Positions 1-8,722 are shown, numbered from the stretch's first letter. The stretch: DNA of 64,000 nt from Tellurirhabdus bombi (GCF_021484805.1 NZ_CP090557.1:4290001-4354000); one strand, 5' to 3'. The notes: generated from the letters alone by a model not told the origin. Translations and numbers: made by a program.

Positions 1-2
1 GA

Positions 3-335
3 TCATGGTGTTACGGGGGTATTCAGGTGCGGATTGAGCTTGCGCATTAACGCTGCGTAGTTTTCCCGACTGAGTTTCTTTTCTTTTTTCTTCGGACGCG
101 GCTTTTTGATGTATTTATCAAAAGAGAGCGGCCTGATTTCCGGCCCCGTTACCGGCGGCTTGGAAAAGTCCCGGTTCGCGGAGGCGTTCAGTATGGTTGC
201 TTCCAGGCTCCGGGTATGCAGCCACTGGTATTCCTGCCGCTTAAAAAAGCCCACGGCCATTCTATTGTATTCAGGAATGGTTAACTCCCAGACCTCAGCA
301 GGGCTTAGAGCCAGTTCACCGTAGCAGAAATCCAA
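3..335 (-). CDS. tail assembly chaperone, second (T-like) reading frame
   Basis: About 110 residues follow the first chaperone gene with a 17-nt gap. The only in-frame start nearby is a TTG, and the frame stays open upstream of it through the end of the preceding gene. In siphophages the second chaperone frame is usually made as a C-terminal extension by -1 frameshifting, and this frame is -1 relative to the gene at 353-730. The protein has a hydrophobic, aromatic N-terminal part and a very basic segment (KKPRPKKKEKK) near the end. The stop lies at the window edge, and the tape-measure gene expected next is outside. The role is inferred from position between tail tube and window end rather than from a recognised motif. 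Confidence 0.6.
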   Translation of the reverse strand: MDFCYGELALSPAEVWELTIPEYNRMAVGFFKRQEYQWLHTRSLEATILNASANRDFSKPPVTGPEIRPLSFDKYIKKPRPKKKEKKLSRENYAALMRKLNPHLNTPVTP

Positions 336-352
336 TACTTCGCTCCAGTTGG

Positions 353-730
353 TTAGCTTTTCCCGCCGCTTTTTCGAGCGTGCCGGTCTTTTACGATTTC
401 GGTCAGTCGGCTGGTAAACCCCATAGCGTGCTGAGCGAGCTCGTACACATCAGCGGCCGACTCTTCACCCATCTCAAAAATCCAGTCTTCAACCTGTTCG
501 AATGGGGTCTTTTTGGTCACCTCGTTTTCGGCTTCCCCGGCGGCTATAAGCCCCGACAGAAAGGTCGCGGCCAGTGAGTTGGCGCTGGTCTCGATGTCTC
601 CTTCGCTGAGTTTTTTAAAGTCTATCAGTTCCGACAGGATGATATTGGACCGCAGGCCAAATTTGAACGTCCGTTGACGACCGCCGAATTGAACTGTAAT
701 TTTGCCGCGAGTAGATTCTAATGTATTCAT
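353..730 (-). CDS. tail assembly chaperone, first (G-like) frame
   Basis: A 125-residue protein starting at an ATG (MNTLES). A longer frame with a hydrophobic upstream stretch exists but lacks a good start. It lies directly downstream of the tail tube gene, the standard place for the gpG-like chaperone that holds the tape-measure protein during tail assembly. The middle is helical and acidic (FEQVEDWIFEMGEE) and the tail is basic. Near the stop the codons contain two A-rich runs, discussed as a possible frameshift window. The call rests on gene order and size. Confidence 0.65.
   Translation of the reverse strand: MNTLESTRGKITVQFGGRQRTFKFGLRSNIILSELIDFKKLSEGDIETSANSLAATFLSGLIAAGEAENEVTKKTPFEQVEDWIFEMGEESAADVYELAQHAMGFTSRLTEIVKDRHARKSGGKS
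358..376 (-). promoter_or_regulatory. candidate -1 ribosomal frameshift window
   Basis: In the last codons of the first chaperone gene the mRNA reads CGA AAA AGC GGC GGG AAA AGC TAA. It holds an A5 run (370-374) and a GGGAAAA run (358-364). The -1 frame is open here and leads directly into the downstream frame. GGGAAAA is not in the register of a classic X XXY YYZ heptamer, so slippage on the A5 run is the better candidate. This is inference by analogy with lambda G/GT. Confidence 0.35.
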
Positions 731-793
731 GGTGAAGTAAAATATAGGTGGGTAAAAGAGGAAGGAGTACACCTGTTGGTGTACTCCAAGGGG

Positions 794-1249
794 TTACGCG
801 ACTGTCGAACGAGTCCGTTTTTCCAGCGAGGATAGCTCGGCAGAATAAGTCGAGTTTTCGTCGTTCGGCGCGTCGAGCGTAAACGAACCGCAGGCCATGG
901 TGGCCGTCCATTGAGGATCACCCGCGTAAATGCCGCCCCAACGCCACGATTTTACGGTACCGTTGGCGCACCACTCTTCGATTTCGGCCGCTGAAACGTA
1001 ATCATCCGAATTGTCGGCACCGTAAAAGTGAGTGATACCGGAAATGGATAGCGAGGTAACGGCATCTTTGCCACTGGGGCGCTGCCCTGTTTTTTGCCGG
1101 CAGGAATACTCCAGCATTCCCTTGTCGGTCTTCATGGTTACTTTGTCCATACATCCCACGGGGATGAAGGTGCCGTTTCCGGCCTTATCAACGGCCAGGA
1201 CGATCTCCTTACCGATGACGGCTTCCAATGTGCGCGCTGCTGCTGCCAT
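794..1249 (-). CDS. major tail (tube) protein
   Basis: A 151-residue protein starting MAAAARTLEA. It is beta-rich, with a middle containing SLSISGITHFY, and resembles tail tube proteins of long-tailed phages that polymerise into hexameric rings around the tape measure. It is placed between the tail completion protein (DUF3168) and the tail chaperones, which is the canonical order. It is separated from its neighbours by only a few tens of bases, so it is part of the same late operon. The family call is moderately secure and is based on order, size and composition. Confidence 0.75.
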   Translation of the reverse strand: MAAAARTLEAVIGKEIVLAVDKAGNGTFIPVGCMDKVTMKTDKGMLEYSCRQKTGQRPSGKDAVTSLSISGITHFYGADNSDDYVSAAEIEEWCANGTVKSWRWGGIYAGDPQWTATMACGSFTLDAPNDENSTYSAELSSLEKRTRSTVA

Positions 1250-1253
1250 GGTG

Positions 1254-1655
1254 TTAAGTGGTTACAGTGGTAAATTTTTGCCCGTGAACCTGATAGGCCA
1301 GGGCCTGAAAATGCTCTTTTGTCGTATCGTCAAACCCCGCTTCCAACGTTGATCCGTATCCGAACCGCAAGCCAAACCCATTAATACGCCCGGTGTAGTT
1401 ATCCAGCGCCTGGCGAATGACTGCTAAACCATCCTGCACCTGGTCGAAACTAGGGGAAGCTACTTCGATTTGCAGCGTTCCCGAAAAGGAGCTTCGGTTG
1501 TCGCGAACTGAAAGCGGTTTCACATCTTCATCGCGGTAAACAGCCGCCGGATAAGCAGTCGTTTGTGGTAAAACAGTGGCGTAAATCCGGTTGTCAAATA
1601 GATTACTTGCCTTTTCATTGGCCAGCAGAATTGCGAATAATGGCTCTCCAATCAT
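1254..1655 (-). CDS. tail completion / terminator protein, DUF3168
   Basis: A 133-residue protein of the DUF3168 type: an N-terminal helix (PLFAILLANEKA), then strands with YPAAVYRDEDV and a long helix (FDQVQDGLAVIRQALDN). Members of this family cap the tail tube at the neck. The start overlaps the end of the gp10-like gene by 4 bases (ATGA), showing translational coupling. Gene order (gp10-like, DUF3168, tube protein) matches HK97-type phages. Confidence 0.75.
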   Translation of the reverse strand: MIGEPLFAILLANEKASNLFDNRIYATVLPQTTAYPAAVYRDEDVKPLSVRDNRSSFSGTLQIEVASPSFDQVQDGLAVIRQALDNYTGRINGFGLRFGYGSTLEAGFDDTTKEHFQALAYQVHGQKFTTVTT

Positions 1656-2149
1656 CGTCTGCTGCGGTAATTTTGTCCGTTTAGATAAGCCTGTGACCGA
1701 GCCACGAAAAAGCGACTAACCGAGGCCACAACCTGGCCGATGGTCTGGTCGTAGGCTCGTTGCAGGAAATTGTCCATGGTTCGGTTCTGCTTATTAGGCC
1801 GAGTCCGAAAGTGAGTCCGCCAACCGACGTGCCCCGATTTAGACGAAACCCCCACAATAATCCGGGAGGCTTCATCACCCGAGGGACTCACCGTTTTGGT
1901 GCGCAAATCCCGGCGCGTTGCTCCGCCCCGGCGGTACTCATTGGCATTTCGGCCCCGGTGACGGAGTGAAATCCGCTGCCTACCACCTCCACTAACAGGC
2001 GCTTCCTGAATGGCCCCTCGGAGCATGGGTTTAGCGGCTTCCCGCATGGCTCCATTTGTCACTCCCCTGGGAAACAGGTTCTGAGCGCCCCGGTAGAAAG
2101 AAATAGCCAGGTTATTGAGTTCCGTAAAGTCAGCCCGGTAGTTAATCAT
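1652..2149 (-). CDS. HK97 gp10-like head-tail joining protein
   Basis: A 165-residue basic protein. The HK97 gp10 family signature is visible as a helical N-terminus, the segment APVSGGGRQRISLRHR (the 'APVdTG.Lr.Si' region of the family), and a region beginning HVGWRTHFRTRP near the C-terminus. These proteins act at the neck between head and tail. It overlaps both neighbours by 4 to 8 bases. The call is well supported by motif and order. Confidence 0.8.
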   Translation of the reverse strand: MINYRADFTELNNLAISFYRGAQNLFPRGVTNGAMREAAKPMLRGAIQEAPVSGGGRQRISLRHRGRNANEYRRGGATRRDLRTKTVSPSGDEASRIIVGVSSKSGHVGWRTHFRTRPNKQNRTMDNFLQRAYDQTIGQVVASVSRFFVARSQAYLNGQNYRSRR

Positions 2150-2486
2150 GGTGCTTTGCTTTGATGACTAACCATTGCCTGCGCCCCTGTTCCGCTACGT
2201 GCACGATGTTATACACCTGGCCTCCTTCTTCCACAATGCGCCAGGTGGGATTGATATCCGACCGGTAGCGTATCGAAAAACTGACCAGAGAAACCGCCGT
2301 TACGCGTTTTCCTTCCACTTCTTCCGAGGCTCCCGCTATTTCGTCCTTGCGATTAGCCCAGACCTTTACTCCATTTTCGGGCAGGTATTCCACCTCTGTA
2401 CCCGGTCCACCGAAGCGGCTTTCCTTGGGCGTAGGCTTTATCAGGTGAATTACCCGGTCCAAATCTCCGGCTTGCAGATTTTTCAT
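2142..2486 (-). CDS. head closure / head-tail adaptor protein
   Basis: A 114-residue protein starting MKNLQAGDLDRVIHL. It fits the SPP1 gp16 / HK97 head-closure family: a small beta-barrel with the pattern 'G.LdhrI.i..p', VWANRKDEIAGA, and FSIRYRSDINPTWRI. The family seals the portal-connector channel. It overlaps the connector gene by 4 bases and the gp10-like gene by 8 bases. Confidence 0.8.
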   Translation of the reverse strand: MKNLQAGDLDRVIHLIKPTPKESRFGGPGTEVEYLPENGVKVWANRKDEIAGASEEVEGKRVTAVSLVSFSIRYRSDINPTWRIVEEGGQVYNIVHVAEQGRRQWLVIKAKHHD

Positions 2487-3040
2487 AAGCTGGTAGACGG
2501 TTTACGGTAATGATCAAGCAGAACTTCGGCGGCACTTGGCGCGGCCTTTTTGGAGTCCGCCCGGTTGTCGTACATGTAGGCGATCCACAGCCGAAGGGCA
2601 TACAGAATGCTCTGGGGCGGCGGCGTGAGGCCAGCCGTGTAGTGAATGATCACCCGGTCGATGTCGGTGCGAGCGGCAGTAGCCTGAAAAAACCTCAAAA
2701 ACGCGGCTTCAGGAAGGATTTCCGCTTCGTACTCCGTAGCGTCCAGCGTATGGAGGGCTGTCTGGCCGGTAAGCCGAAATTCGACCTTGTCCACCGAGGC
2801 CACATAAAAGCCGTTGAACTCGCCACCCTCAAACCGATCCAGCCGGGCCGTTGCAGCTCTCGCAAAAAGCGGCTGGTTGCAATACTTTTCGGCCCACTGC
2901 ATCGCGCCGAGAATCAGATCCTCGATGTCCTTTACCTCCGCCTCGCCACTAATACGCAGCCAGCCCATGACCCGGTCTTTCGACAGGACATCATCGGCAA
3001 GCTCGGTAGTCAGCGGGGTAAGGGAGGATACGGGGTACAT
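2483..3040 (-). CDS. head-tail connector protein, gp6-like
   Basis: A 185-residue protein of the phage gp6-like DNA-packaging/connector family. It has an N-terminal helical part (EDLILGAMQWAEKYCNQPL), a central domain, and the typical DRVIIHYTAGL followed by a closing helix with the segment WIAYMYDNR. It forms the ring that joins portal and head-closure protein. It sits directly after the small acidic/basic protein and upstream of the adaptor, as expected. Confidence 0.85.
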   Translation of the reverse strand: MYPVSSLTPLTTELADDVLSKDRVMGWLRISGEAEVKDIEDLILGAMQWAEKYCNQPLFARAATARLDRFEGGEFNGFYVASVDKVEFRLTGQTALHTLDATEYEAEILPEAAFLRFFQATAARTDIDRVIIHYTAGLTPPPQSILYALRLWIAYMYDNRADSKKAAPSAAEVLLDHYRKPSTSL

Positions 3041-3052
3041 CGAAAAAGCGGA

Positions 3053-3241
3053 TTAGGCGGTTTTGTCTTCTTTCTCCGAATGCTCGATTACGTGTTCGGA
3101 TTCGAGCAGTTCATCGGCATCCTTTTTTAAGAGCGTCGTCACGTCGCCCACGTCGTGGGCAAAGCGCGGGTGGTATTTGAGGAATCGAACCGTAGTGGTT
3201 TCCTCACCTTTCTTTTCGGTTTTTTTAGCGGCCTCTGCCAT
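3053..3241 (-). CDS. small charged head-region protein
   Basis: A 62-residue protein starting MAEAAKKTEKKG; an in-frame upstream start would run into the hairpin downstream of the capsid gene, so the ATG at 3241 is preferred. It is lysine-rich at the N-terminus and glutamate-rich at the C-terminus, and it contains the segment VRFLKYHPRFAHDVGD. Small proteins of this kind sit between capsid and connector genes in many siphophages and may be head decoration or adaptor factors. I do not recognise a defined family with confidence. Confidence 0.6.
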   Translation of the reverse strand: MAEAAKKTEKKGEETTTVRFLKYHPRFAHDVGDVTTLLKKDADELLESEHVIEHSEKEDKTA

Positions 3242-3258
3242 GGGGGTTTTGTGGATTA

Positions 3259-3289
3259 GCCTGCCCGGCAAGGTTGCTGCCGGGCAGGC
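3259..3289 (-). terminator. strong hairpin just after the capsid gene
   Basis: A perfect 12-bp stem (GCCTGCCCGGCA / TGCCGGGCAGGC) with a 7-nt loop lies 34 nt past the capsid stop. No U-run follows, so it is more likely a partial attenuator or 3' stabiliser of capsid mRNA than a full terminator. Confidence 0.6.
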
Positions 3290-3322
3290 GATGGGAGTTT
3301 CTTAACGGGACAGTTCTGCGGA

Positions 3323-4621
3323 TTAAGCCGTCAGAGCGTCTTTGATACCGGCGAACGATTTGGCGCGGGCCACGGTGTTTTTCCAGAACATGTTGCAAGT
3401 CACCAGCACCTCGCCTTTTTTGGCGCGGGTCAATGGATCCACCACAAAGTCGGCCCCACCCCAGATACCCACGTAGAGCATCGAGAAGTCGCCCGCCACA
3501 ATGGCCGAGGCCACGCTGGAAGACGTCCCCTTAGTCAGGTTGGACGGGATAATGTTGCTAACAACAGCCGGATAGCCGTTCAGTGTGTCGCCTTTTTCCC
3601 ACACCGGCTCGCCGTTGGTATTGGCGAATTTCTGAGTCACCTTCAGTTTACCCTTCACCTTGGTGTTAGTCAGGTACCGCAGGTTATCGTTGGTCTCGAA
3701 GCTGTCAATCAAACTCTCCAGTGCCACAATGTTTTCATAAGATGGCGCCGCTCCGTTAGCCGATAAGGCCAACAGGTTACCATTGCCCGAGGTGATGGCT
3801 GCCAATACCGCCAAAGCCGCTTCGGCATTCAGTTTGAATCCGAGCGCCTTGTTCATGTTGTCCAGAATCAGCCGCTCGACGTCTAATGAGGACTGTTGCA
3901 GAAGTTGCTTGCTGTAGGGGATTGAAGCGCCCCGGCGGCTAGGCTGCATGGAGAACTTGGAGAACTTCATCTCGCCTTCGACGATCTCTTCGATCTCCGT
4001 TAGTTCCGAGATGACCGGTACCGTATCCTGTACCAGAAAATCCTGGTTGCCTTGCAAACCCGCCAGACGCGTAGCGCCAACGTTGTTTAAGAATGTCCGG
4101 GCCCAAAGCGCGTCGATCATGCCGTTTAAAACGGTCGGCACGGTTACCCCGCCCTGGTCGCCAGCGGCTGTGGTCTGACCCGTCGCTGTCTGACCCCGTT
4201 GTTCGCTTAGGAAAGCCGGTACGCCAAAGCCTTCGAGTTGAATACCATTACGTTGAGCATCCCGCTCAGCGATACTGTGCACCTCGGCCTCTACGCCATC
4301 GAGTTTGGATCCGGCGGCCATTAGTCGCAAGCCCCGAACAATACTCACCTGGCCTAAGTCCCGCTTGTCCTTATCGGAAATATCGCGGTTGCCCTGCGTG
4401 CCGGTGTTGACCGGAGCGGCCGATTCGGCGGCGCGTTTTTCGGCAGCTTCGGCCCGGCGAATTTGGTTGTCATAATCCAGAAGCTCAGCTTCCAGCGCAT
4501 CGAACTGGGTGGCTTCATCCGGCGTAAAGTCGCGGGATTCTCCCTGCGCCTTGGTGGTCAAAGCGTTTAATTCTTCTAATTTTTTTCCGCGCGCATCGCG
4601 GAGTTGTTTAGCCGTTTTCAT
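3323..4621 (-). CDS. major capsid protein, HK97 fold
   Basis: A 432-residue protein. Residues 1-75 form a charged coiled-coil delta domain (KTAKQLRDARGKKLEEL...) which acts as internal scaffold and is normally removed by the prohead protease. The rest has the HK97 pattern: a Gly/Thr-rich linker with GGVTVP, the E-loop region, and PVVSNIIPSN and FVVDPLTRAKKG near the end. It overlaps the protease gene by 4 bases and is followed by a strong hairpin. Confidence 0.93.
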   Translation of the reverse strand: MKTAKQLRDARGKKLEELNALTTKAQGESRDFTPDEATQFDALEAELLDYDNQIRRAEAAEKRAAESAAPVNTGTQGNRDISDKDKRDLGQVSIVRGLRLMAAGSKLDGVEAEVHSIAERDAQRNGIQLEGFGVPAFLSEQRGQTATGQTTAAGDQGGVTVPTVLNGMIDALWARTFLNNVGATRLAGLQGNQDFLVQDTVPVISELTEIEEIVEGEMKFSKFSMQPSRRGASIPYSKQLLQQSSLDVERLILDNMNKALGFKLNAEAALAVLAAITSGNGNLLALSANGAAPSYENIVALESLIDSFETNDNLRYLTNTKVKGKLKVTQKFANTNGEPVWEKGDTLNGYPAVVSNIIPSNLTKGTSSSVASAIVAGDFSMLYVGIWGGADFVVDPLTRAKKGEVLVTCNMFWKNTVARAKSFAGIKDALTA

Positions 4622-5265
4622 TGCGTACGGTGGTTTATAGTAAGAAGTTTAAGTTTGCGTTGGTAAATTGACAGCGGCGCAACGGCCGGGCGGTCCTGTA
4701 GTTTGCTGCGTTCCGATACGTGGGCATCGAACGAGCGCTTGGCCACGTCAGTCGTGGTTTGCAGGTAGGCCGGGAACGTCACTGGCCCTACGTCGTAGAG
4801 CTTGTAGATCTTTTTGACCGTGCGGATTTCGCCGCCCGTTTCGGGATCCTGATTCCAGTCCGAACCGCCGGGCGCCACCTGAAACTGGAACGAGCAGCCG
4901 CGAATGTTGCCGCTGCGGATTTCCTCGATGGTGTCTTTGGCGTTCTGGGTATTGGGCGGATAGGCCACAAAATAGAGCCCATCGGTGCGGATCTCCAGTT
5001 CCAGCGATTTGGCCTGAGTCCGACCCAGAGGCAAATTGCTGTCGTGGTTTTTGAGGCACACCACGTCGCTCATATCGCAGTCGTCGAAGGCTTCCGGGGC
5101 GATCTGTTCCCGGAACCAACCCAGGTTCTGGCTGAGCTGGTTAAACACCACGGCCAGACCCACAATGACATCAACTTCCTCCTCGGAGCCGTCATCGCGT
5201 TTCACGGCGCGTTTTTCGATCGTCAGTTTGCCGAGTTCGAAAACCCGCAATTCCTTTTCTTCCAT
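4618..5265 (-). CDS. prohead maturation protease, HK97 family (S78)
   Basis: A 215-residue serine protease that trims the capsid delta domain. The catalytic His lies in VVCLKNHDSN and the Ser in IRGCSFQF, the two hallmarks of the HK97 prohead protease. GRT after the His and VGPVTFPAY near the C-terminus also match. It is encoded between portal and capsid and overlaps the capsid start by ATGA. Confidence 0.92.
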   Translation of the reverse strand: MEEKELRVFELGKLTIEKRAVKRDDGSEEEVDVIVGLAVVFNQLSQNLGWFREQIAPEAFDDCDMSDVVCLKNHDSNLPLGRTQAKSLELEIRTDGLYFVAYPPNTQNAKDTIEEIRSGNIRGCSFQFQVAPGGSDWNQDPETGGEIRTVKKIYKLYDVGPVTFPAYLQTTTDVAKRSFDAHVSERSKLQDRPAVAPLSIYQRKLKLLTINHRTQ

Positions 5266-5270
5266 GTTCG

Positions 5271-6551
5271 TTAAGCAGCTACGGCGGGCGGTGGATCCCC
5301 TAGTTTTTTACTCTGTTTACTGTCGATAAAATCATCCAGCCGGTCGGCATAGACCATGCCGGATTGCACCAGCAGGCGATCGCCGTCCTGGACGGGATTT
5401 AGGTCTTCGAGTTCCCGGACTTCGTTGCGGGTCATAATGCCCGCGTTGACCATGGCCCGGTAAAACTCTTTGCGGCTATTGAGATCACCCCGCAAAAGGG
5501 CGTTCAGATTGAATTTGCTGTAGTAGCTTCCCTGCTCCTCTTCCCGCAGCAGCTTGTAATCGGTCTCCTGTTCGAGGTTGATCAGGTGCGGCATGAGGAA
5601 GTACTTGATGTACTCTAAATCCTGGTGCTCGATGTTGGAGAAAGTGGCTTTGTCAAGGATGTTAGCCAGGTGTTGCGGAACGCCAAACAGGGCGCAGATG
5701 TCTTCGCGGCTGAGCTTCATCATCTCCAGCAGCTGGGCATCGACCGGATTGACGCTAATGGCCTGGTAATCCATGCCCTCGTCCAGAATGGCCACTTTCC
5801 CCGCCTTTTCAGTGCCGCCGTGATCGGAAAACCAGTTCCCTTTCAGGCGTTTTAAAGCCGGATCGGTCAGGGCTTTGACTACCTTGATAATGCCCGCCGG
5901 ACGCCCGCCGTTTTCCAGCAGCGAATTGATAAAGCGGGTAGATTGCAGGGCGGTTTTAAAGCTTCCTTCGGCGGCCTGGCGAATGACGGACTTGCCGATG
6001 ATGCCATCGAGAGCGAAGAGTTTCAGGTGCAGCACGTCATCGGCGGGCACATCCCGGTCGATGCCGTTGAAGCGGTAGAAAACGTACTTCTCCCCGTCGA
6101 TCCGCTTGGATTCCAGCACCGTTACCTCCCGGGGGTGGAAAATCTCCAGACTCACCGGCCGGTTGATGCCATTCCGCTTGATGAGCGCGTAGCCATTGCC
6201 CCAAAGAAGGGCGTGACTAACCAGCGTCTTGCGAAACTGAAACGAGGTGTATAAACGGTGCGGACGGGTTTTTAAGAGCCGGTAAACGGGGTGATTGACG
6301 GCTTTGCTGCGGCCGTTAGCTCCTACCTGAAAAAGCTCCCAGGGTAGAGAAGCTACGGACGACGAAAGCAAGTCAACACAGCGGTACACCGTCGCCAGCG
6401 ACAAAGACGTTTCAACGGAAACATGGACGGAACCGCTATTGAGGTGGAGTTGCTCCAAAAGCCGACTATCCGTCAGCGAATAGCTGCCGGATGTAGACCG
6501 ACTCTCGGAGCGGTTAGACCAAAAAGAAGTTGCTCGCTGCCAGATATTCAC
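5271..6551 (-). CDS. portal protein, HK97 family
   Basis: A 426-residue portal subunit that forms the dodecameric DNA gate. Family features are TVYRCVDLLSSSVASLPW near residue 55, WGNGYALIKRNG, and LFGVPQHLANILDKATFSN. The frame opens at a GTG (MNIWQRATSF); an ATG one base out of frame precedes it. It ends 5 nt before the protease gene. Confidence 0.92.
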   Translation of the reverse strand: MNIWQRATSFWSNRSESRSTSGSYSLTDSRLLEQLHLNSGSVHVSVETSLSLATVYRCVDLLSSSVASLPWELFQVGANGRSKAVNHPVYRLLKTRPHRLYTSFQFRKTLVSHALLWGNGYALIKRNGINRPVSLEIFHPREVTVLESKRIDGEKYVFYRFNGIDRDVPADDVLHLKLFALDGIIGKSVIRQAAEGSFKTALQSTRFINSLLENGGRPAGIIKVVKALTDPALKRLKGNWFSDHGGTEKAGKVAILDEGMDYQAISVNPVDAQLLEMMKLSREDICALFGVPQHLANILDKATFSNIEHQDLEYIKYFLMPHLINLEQETDYKLLREEEQGSYYSKFNLNALLRGDLNSRKEFYRAMVNAGIMTRNEVRELEDLNPVQDGDRLLVQSGMVYADRLDDFIDSKQSKKLGDPPPAVAA

Positions 6552-6639
6552 ATGGTCGCCTTAAACGGTGGGTACGCGTACGCGCTGTATTAGGGCAGTG
6601 AAGTTCAGCAGGCTAGGAAACTGTTTTGCTTAACAATGT

Positions 6640-6897
6640 TTAGTTTTTGCGGAAGGTGCGGTAATAAATCGTTTCAAAGGTCTTGAAATCGGCATACCGG
6701 CGGCAGTTATAGGCTCCCTGGTGGACTGACTCCGCCAAATTGTACCGATCTTCCAGAGTCAGGTCTGCCCGGCCTTTGGCTAGCCAGCCGATCATTAGGA
6801 TAAACTGCTCGGTTACCATCTTCGCCTGAAAAGGCATTCCATCATTTATTACATTATTCATCATCGTTACGGCTTGGGTAGATATAGTTTGGTTCAT
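6640..6897 (-). CDS. small phage protein between terminase and portal
   Basis: An 85-residue protein starting MNQTISTQAV. A longer frame would overlap the terminase end, so the ATG at 6897 is chosen; the preceding leader CTAACTACCTACCCT resembles leaders of other genes in this phage. It is mostly helical (KMVTEQFILMIGWLAKG) with a basic, tyrosine-rich C-terminus. No family recognised. It is co-transcribed with the packaging genes, so a head or packaging role is possible. Confidence 0.6.
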   Translation of the reverse strand: MNQTISTQAVTMMNNVINDGMPFQAKMVTEQFILMIGWLAKGRADLTLEDRYNLAESVHQGAYNCRRYADFKTFETIYYRTFRKN

Positions 6898-6917
6898 AGG
6901 GTAGGTAGTTAGGTCAG

Positions 6918-8687
6918 TTAGTCCAGAAAGAAAATTTCGGCATCCTCGTCTTCGTAGCGGGATCGGGCTGTTTCGGTACGATCCCACATCCAGGCCGCCC
7001 CTGCCATAATCGCCGCCACAATGCCGTCCACCTTTTCGCCCGATCGCTTGGGATCTTTAGTAATCTTGATGTTGCCATTGGTATCCGTGATCGGCACGGC
7101 ATTGCGCATCATCCACTGAGCAATGGGGTTTTGGCCGTGGTCCAATCGCTTTTGCAGCACTAAATCCCGGAAGGCTTTGGTGGGCTCAGCAAACTGACTC
7201 ATCGTCTGGGGAAACTCGTAGACCGGTATGCCGTATTCCTGCAAGGAAATGGCCGTCGAGGTGGCGTTGTAGCGGTCATAGGCCAGCGCCTTGATGTTGA
7301 ACCGGTCGCTGAGCGCCTTGATGTCCTTCTCAATTTCTCGGGGATCAATCACATTGCCTTCCAGAAAACGGATATAGCCCGCCTCTTTCCAGTCCCGAAG
7401 GGCGTGCATGCCGTTGTCGATCCGGTTCTGAAACTTGTGCTCGGGAATCCAGAACCGCCACAGCATCTTGTACTTGCCCGGTACCCGGATGGGGTTACGC
7501 ACGTAGAGCAGCTTATCGGCATCCTCGGGCAGTTCGTCGTGCATGGCCCAGTCATCGGGCGGAAAAAACAGCCCCAGGGCGCAAAAGTCGTTGGTAGCAC
7601 CCATATCCAGACCACCCCAGCACTCCCGGCCGCGCAAGTCTCCCTCGGGCCAGCGGGAACCGGACTTCACCCAGATATCGTCGGGAATAAAATTCGTTGG
7701 CGCGTCGCACCACCAGTTGAGGTTTTTGGTTTTGAAGGCCACAATGGATTCTTGTCCGTTGCGGATTTTGTCATCCCGCTCCCGGATCAGCGTCGCCAAA
7801 TCCAGCACGCCCCCTTTGCAGAGCATCGGATTGGATTTCTGCCAGGTCTCGGGTTTGTCGAATTCATCCTCGCTGTCCTGCGAATAAATCACGACAAACA
7901 AATCATCGTTCACCAGCGACCCCTCCAGCGTAGGGATGGCGACCCGCTTCTCGTAGACCGCGCACGGCCAATCTTTGTGAAAGCCCCGGGTGGTAATGAT
8001 GGCCTCGACCGAGTTGCGCTTTTTGATCAGACCCGAGGCTAGTACCTCCCGCATCTTGTCGTTTTCAAACTCGTGGTACTCATCCAGTACGGCGTAGGTT
8101 GGGCGGCTCCCGTCGGCGGTGGTGGGGTTGGAAGTCAGAAACCGAAATTTGGCCTCCCGCTCCCGGCAATAAATCTGCTCGGCACTGGTTGACATCACCT
8201 CCTGAAGATCGGGCGAGTTATTGAGCATGGCCTTGACGTCGTCAAAACAGATTTTGGCCTGAAGTTCCTTGTTGGCCGATACGTAGGCCTCGGCTTTGTG
8301 GGGACCGTCCACGGTCAGGTGGTAAAGGATCTGCATGGCCTCCATGGGCGTCTTTCCGTTACCCCGGGCGCAACTCTTGTACTTCTTTCGAAACCGGCGC
8401 GTACCGTCTACCCGCTGCCAGCCGTAAAAAACGTAGAGCTCCCACTGCTGGAAAGCAAACAACTCGATCGGCGTGTCGGGTGCCAGGTTAACCAGCTCCC
8501 CGAAATCCAAAACCGCCTGTCCGACTTCGGTGTCAAAGTAAAGTCCCCGGCTTTTGCCGTCCCGCAAATCTTTCCGGTGCCGTTTGATGGCGCACTTGAG
8601 TAGCTTTCCGGACACGATTTTCCCCGACAGGATGTCTTCCTCGTATTGCCAGACGGTTAGGTTATAGTTCTTCGGTGGTTTAGCCAT
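6918..8687 (-). CDS. terminase large subunit
   Basis: A 589-residue packaging motor. The ATPase domain has a Walker A variant ARGNGKTP near residue 110 and a Walker B AVLDEYHE near residue 200, with ITTRG as coupling motif. The C-terminal nuclease domain carries acidic residues in CWGGLDMGATNDFCALG and near the end (RSGEKVDGIVAAIMAGAA). This is the arrangement of the large terminase that pairs with P27-type small subunits. It lies between the small subunit and the portal gene. Confidence 0.93.
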   Translation of the reverse strand: MAKPPKNYNLTVWQYEEDILSGKIVSGKLLKCAIKRHRKDLRDGKSRGLYFDTEVGQAVLDFGELVNLAPDTPIELFAFQQWELYVFYGWQRVDGTRRFRKKYKSCARGNGKTPMEAMQILYHLTVDGPHKAEAYVSANKELQAKICFDDVKAMLNNSPDLQEVMSTSAEQIYCREREAKFRFLTSNPTTADGSRPTYAVLDEYHEFENDKMREVLASGLIKKRNSVEAIITTRGFHKDWPCAVYEKRVAIPTLEGSLVNDDLFVVIYSQDSEDEFDKPETWQKSNPMLCKGGVLDLATLIRERDDKIRNGQESIVAFKTKNLNWWCDAPTNFIPDDIWVKSGSRWPEGDLRGRECWGGLDMGATNDFCALGLFFPPDDWAMHDELPEDADKLLYVRNPIRVPGKYKMLWRFWIPEHKFQNRIDNGMHALRDWKEAGYIRFLEGNVIDPREIEKDIKALSDRFNIKALAYDRYNATSTAISLQEYGIPVYEFPQTMSQFAEPTKAFRDLVLQKRLDHGQNPIAQWMMRNAVPITDTNGNIKITKDPKRSGEKVDGIVAAIMAGAAWMWDRTETARSRYEDEDAEIFFLD

Positions 8688-8722
8688 GGTCGCGGTTGGG
8701 TATTTTAGGGCTTGGGATTAGA

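Noticed and set aside
358-364. GGGAAAA as a classic -1 slippery heptamer
   Set aside because: In the zero frame the codons are GGG AAA AGC, so the run is out of register for an X XXY YYZ site; the nearby A5 run is more plausible.
2510-3130. 206-residue plus-strand frame opposite the head-tail connector gene
   Set aside because: Antisense to a well-recognised connector gene and without any family similarity that I can see.
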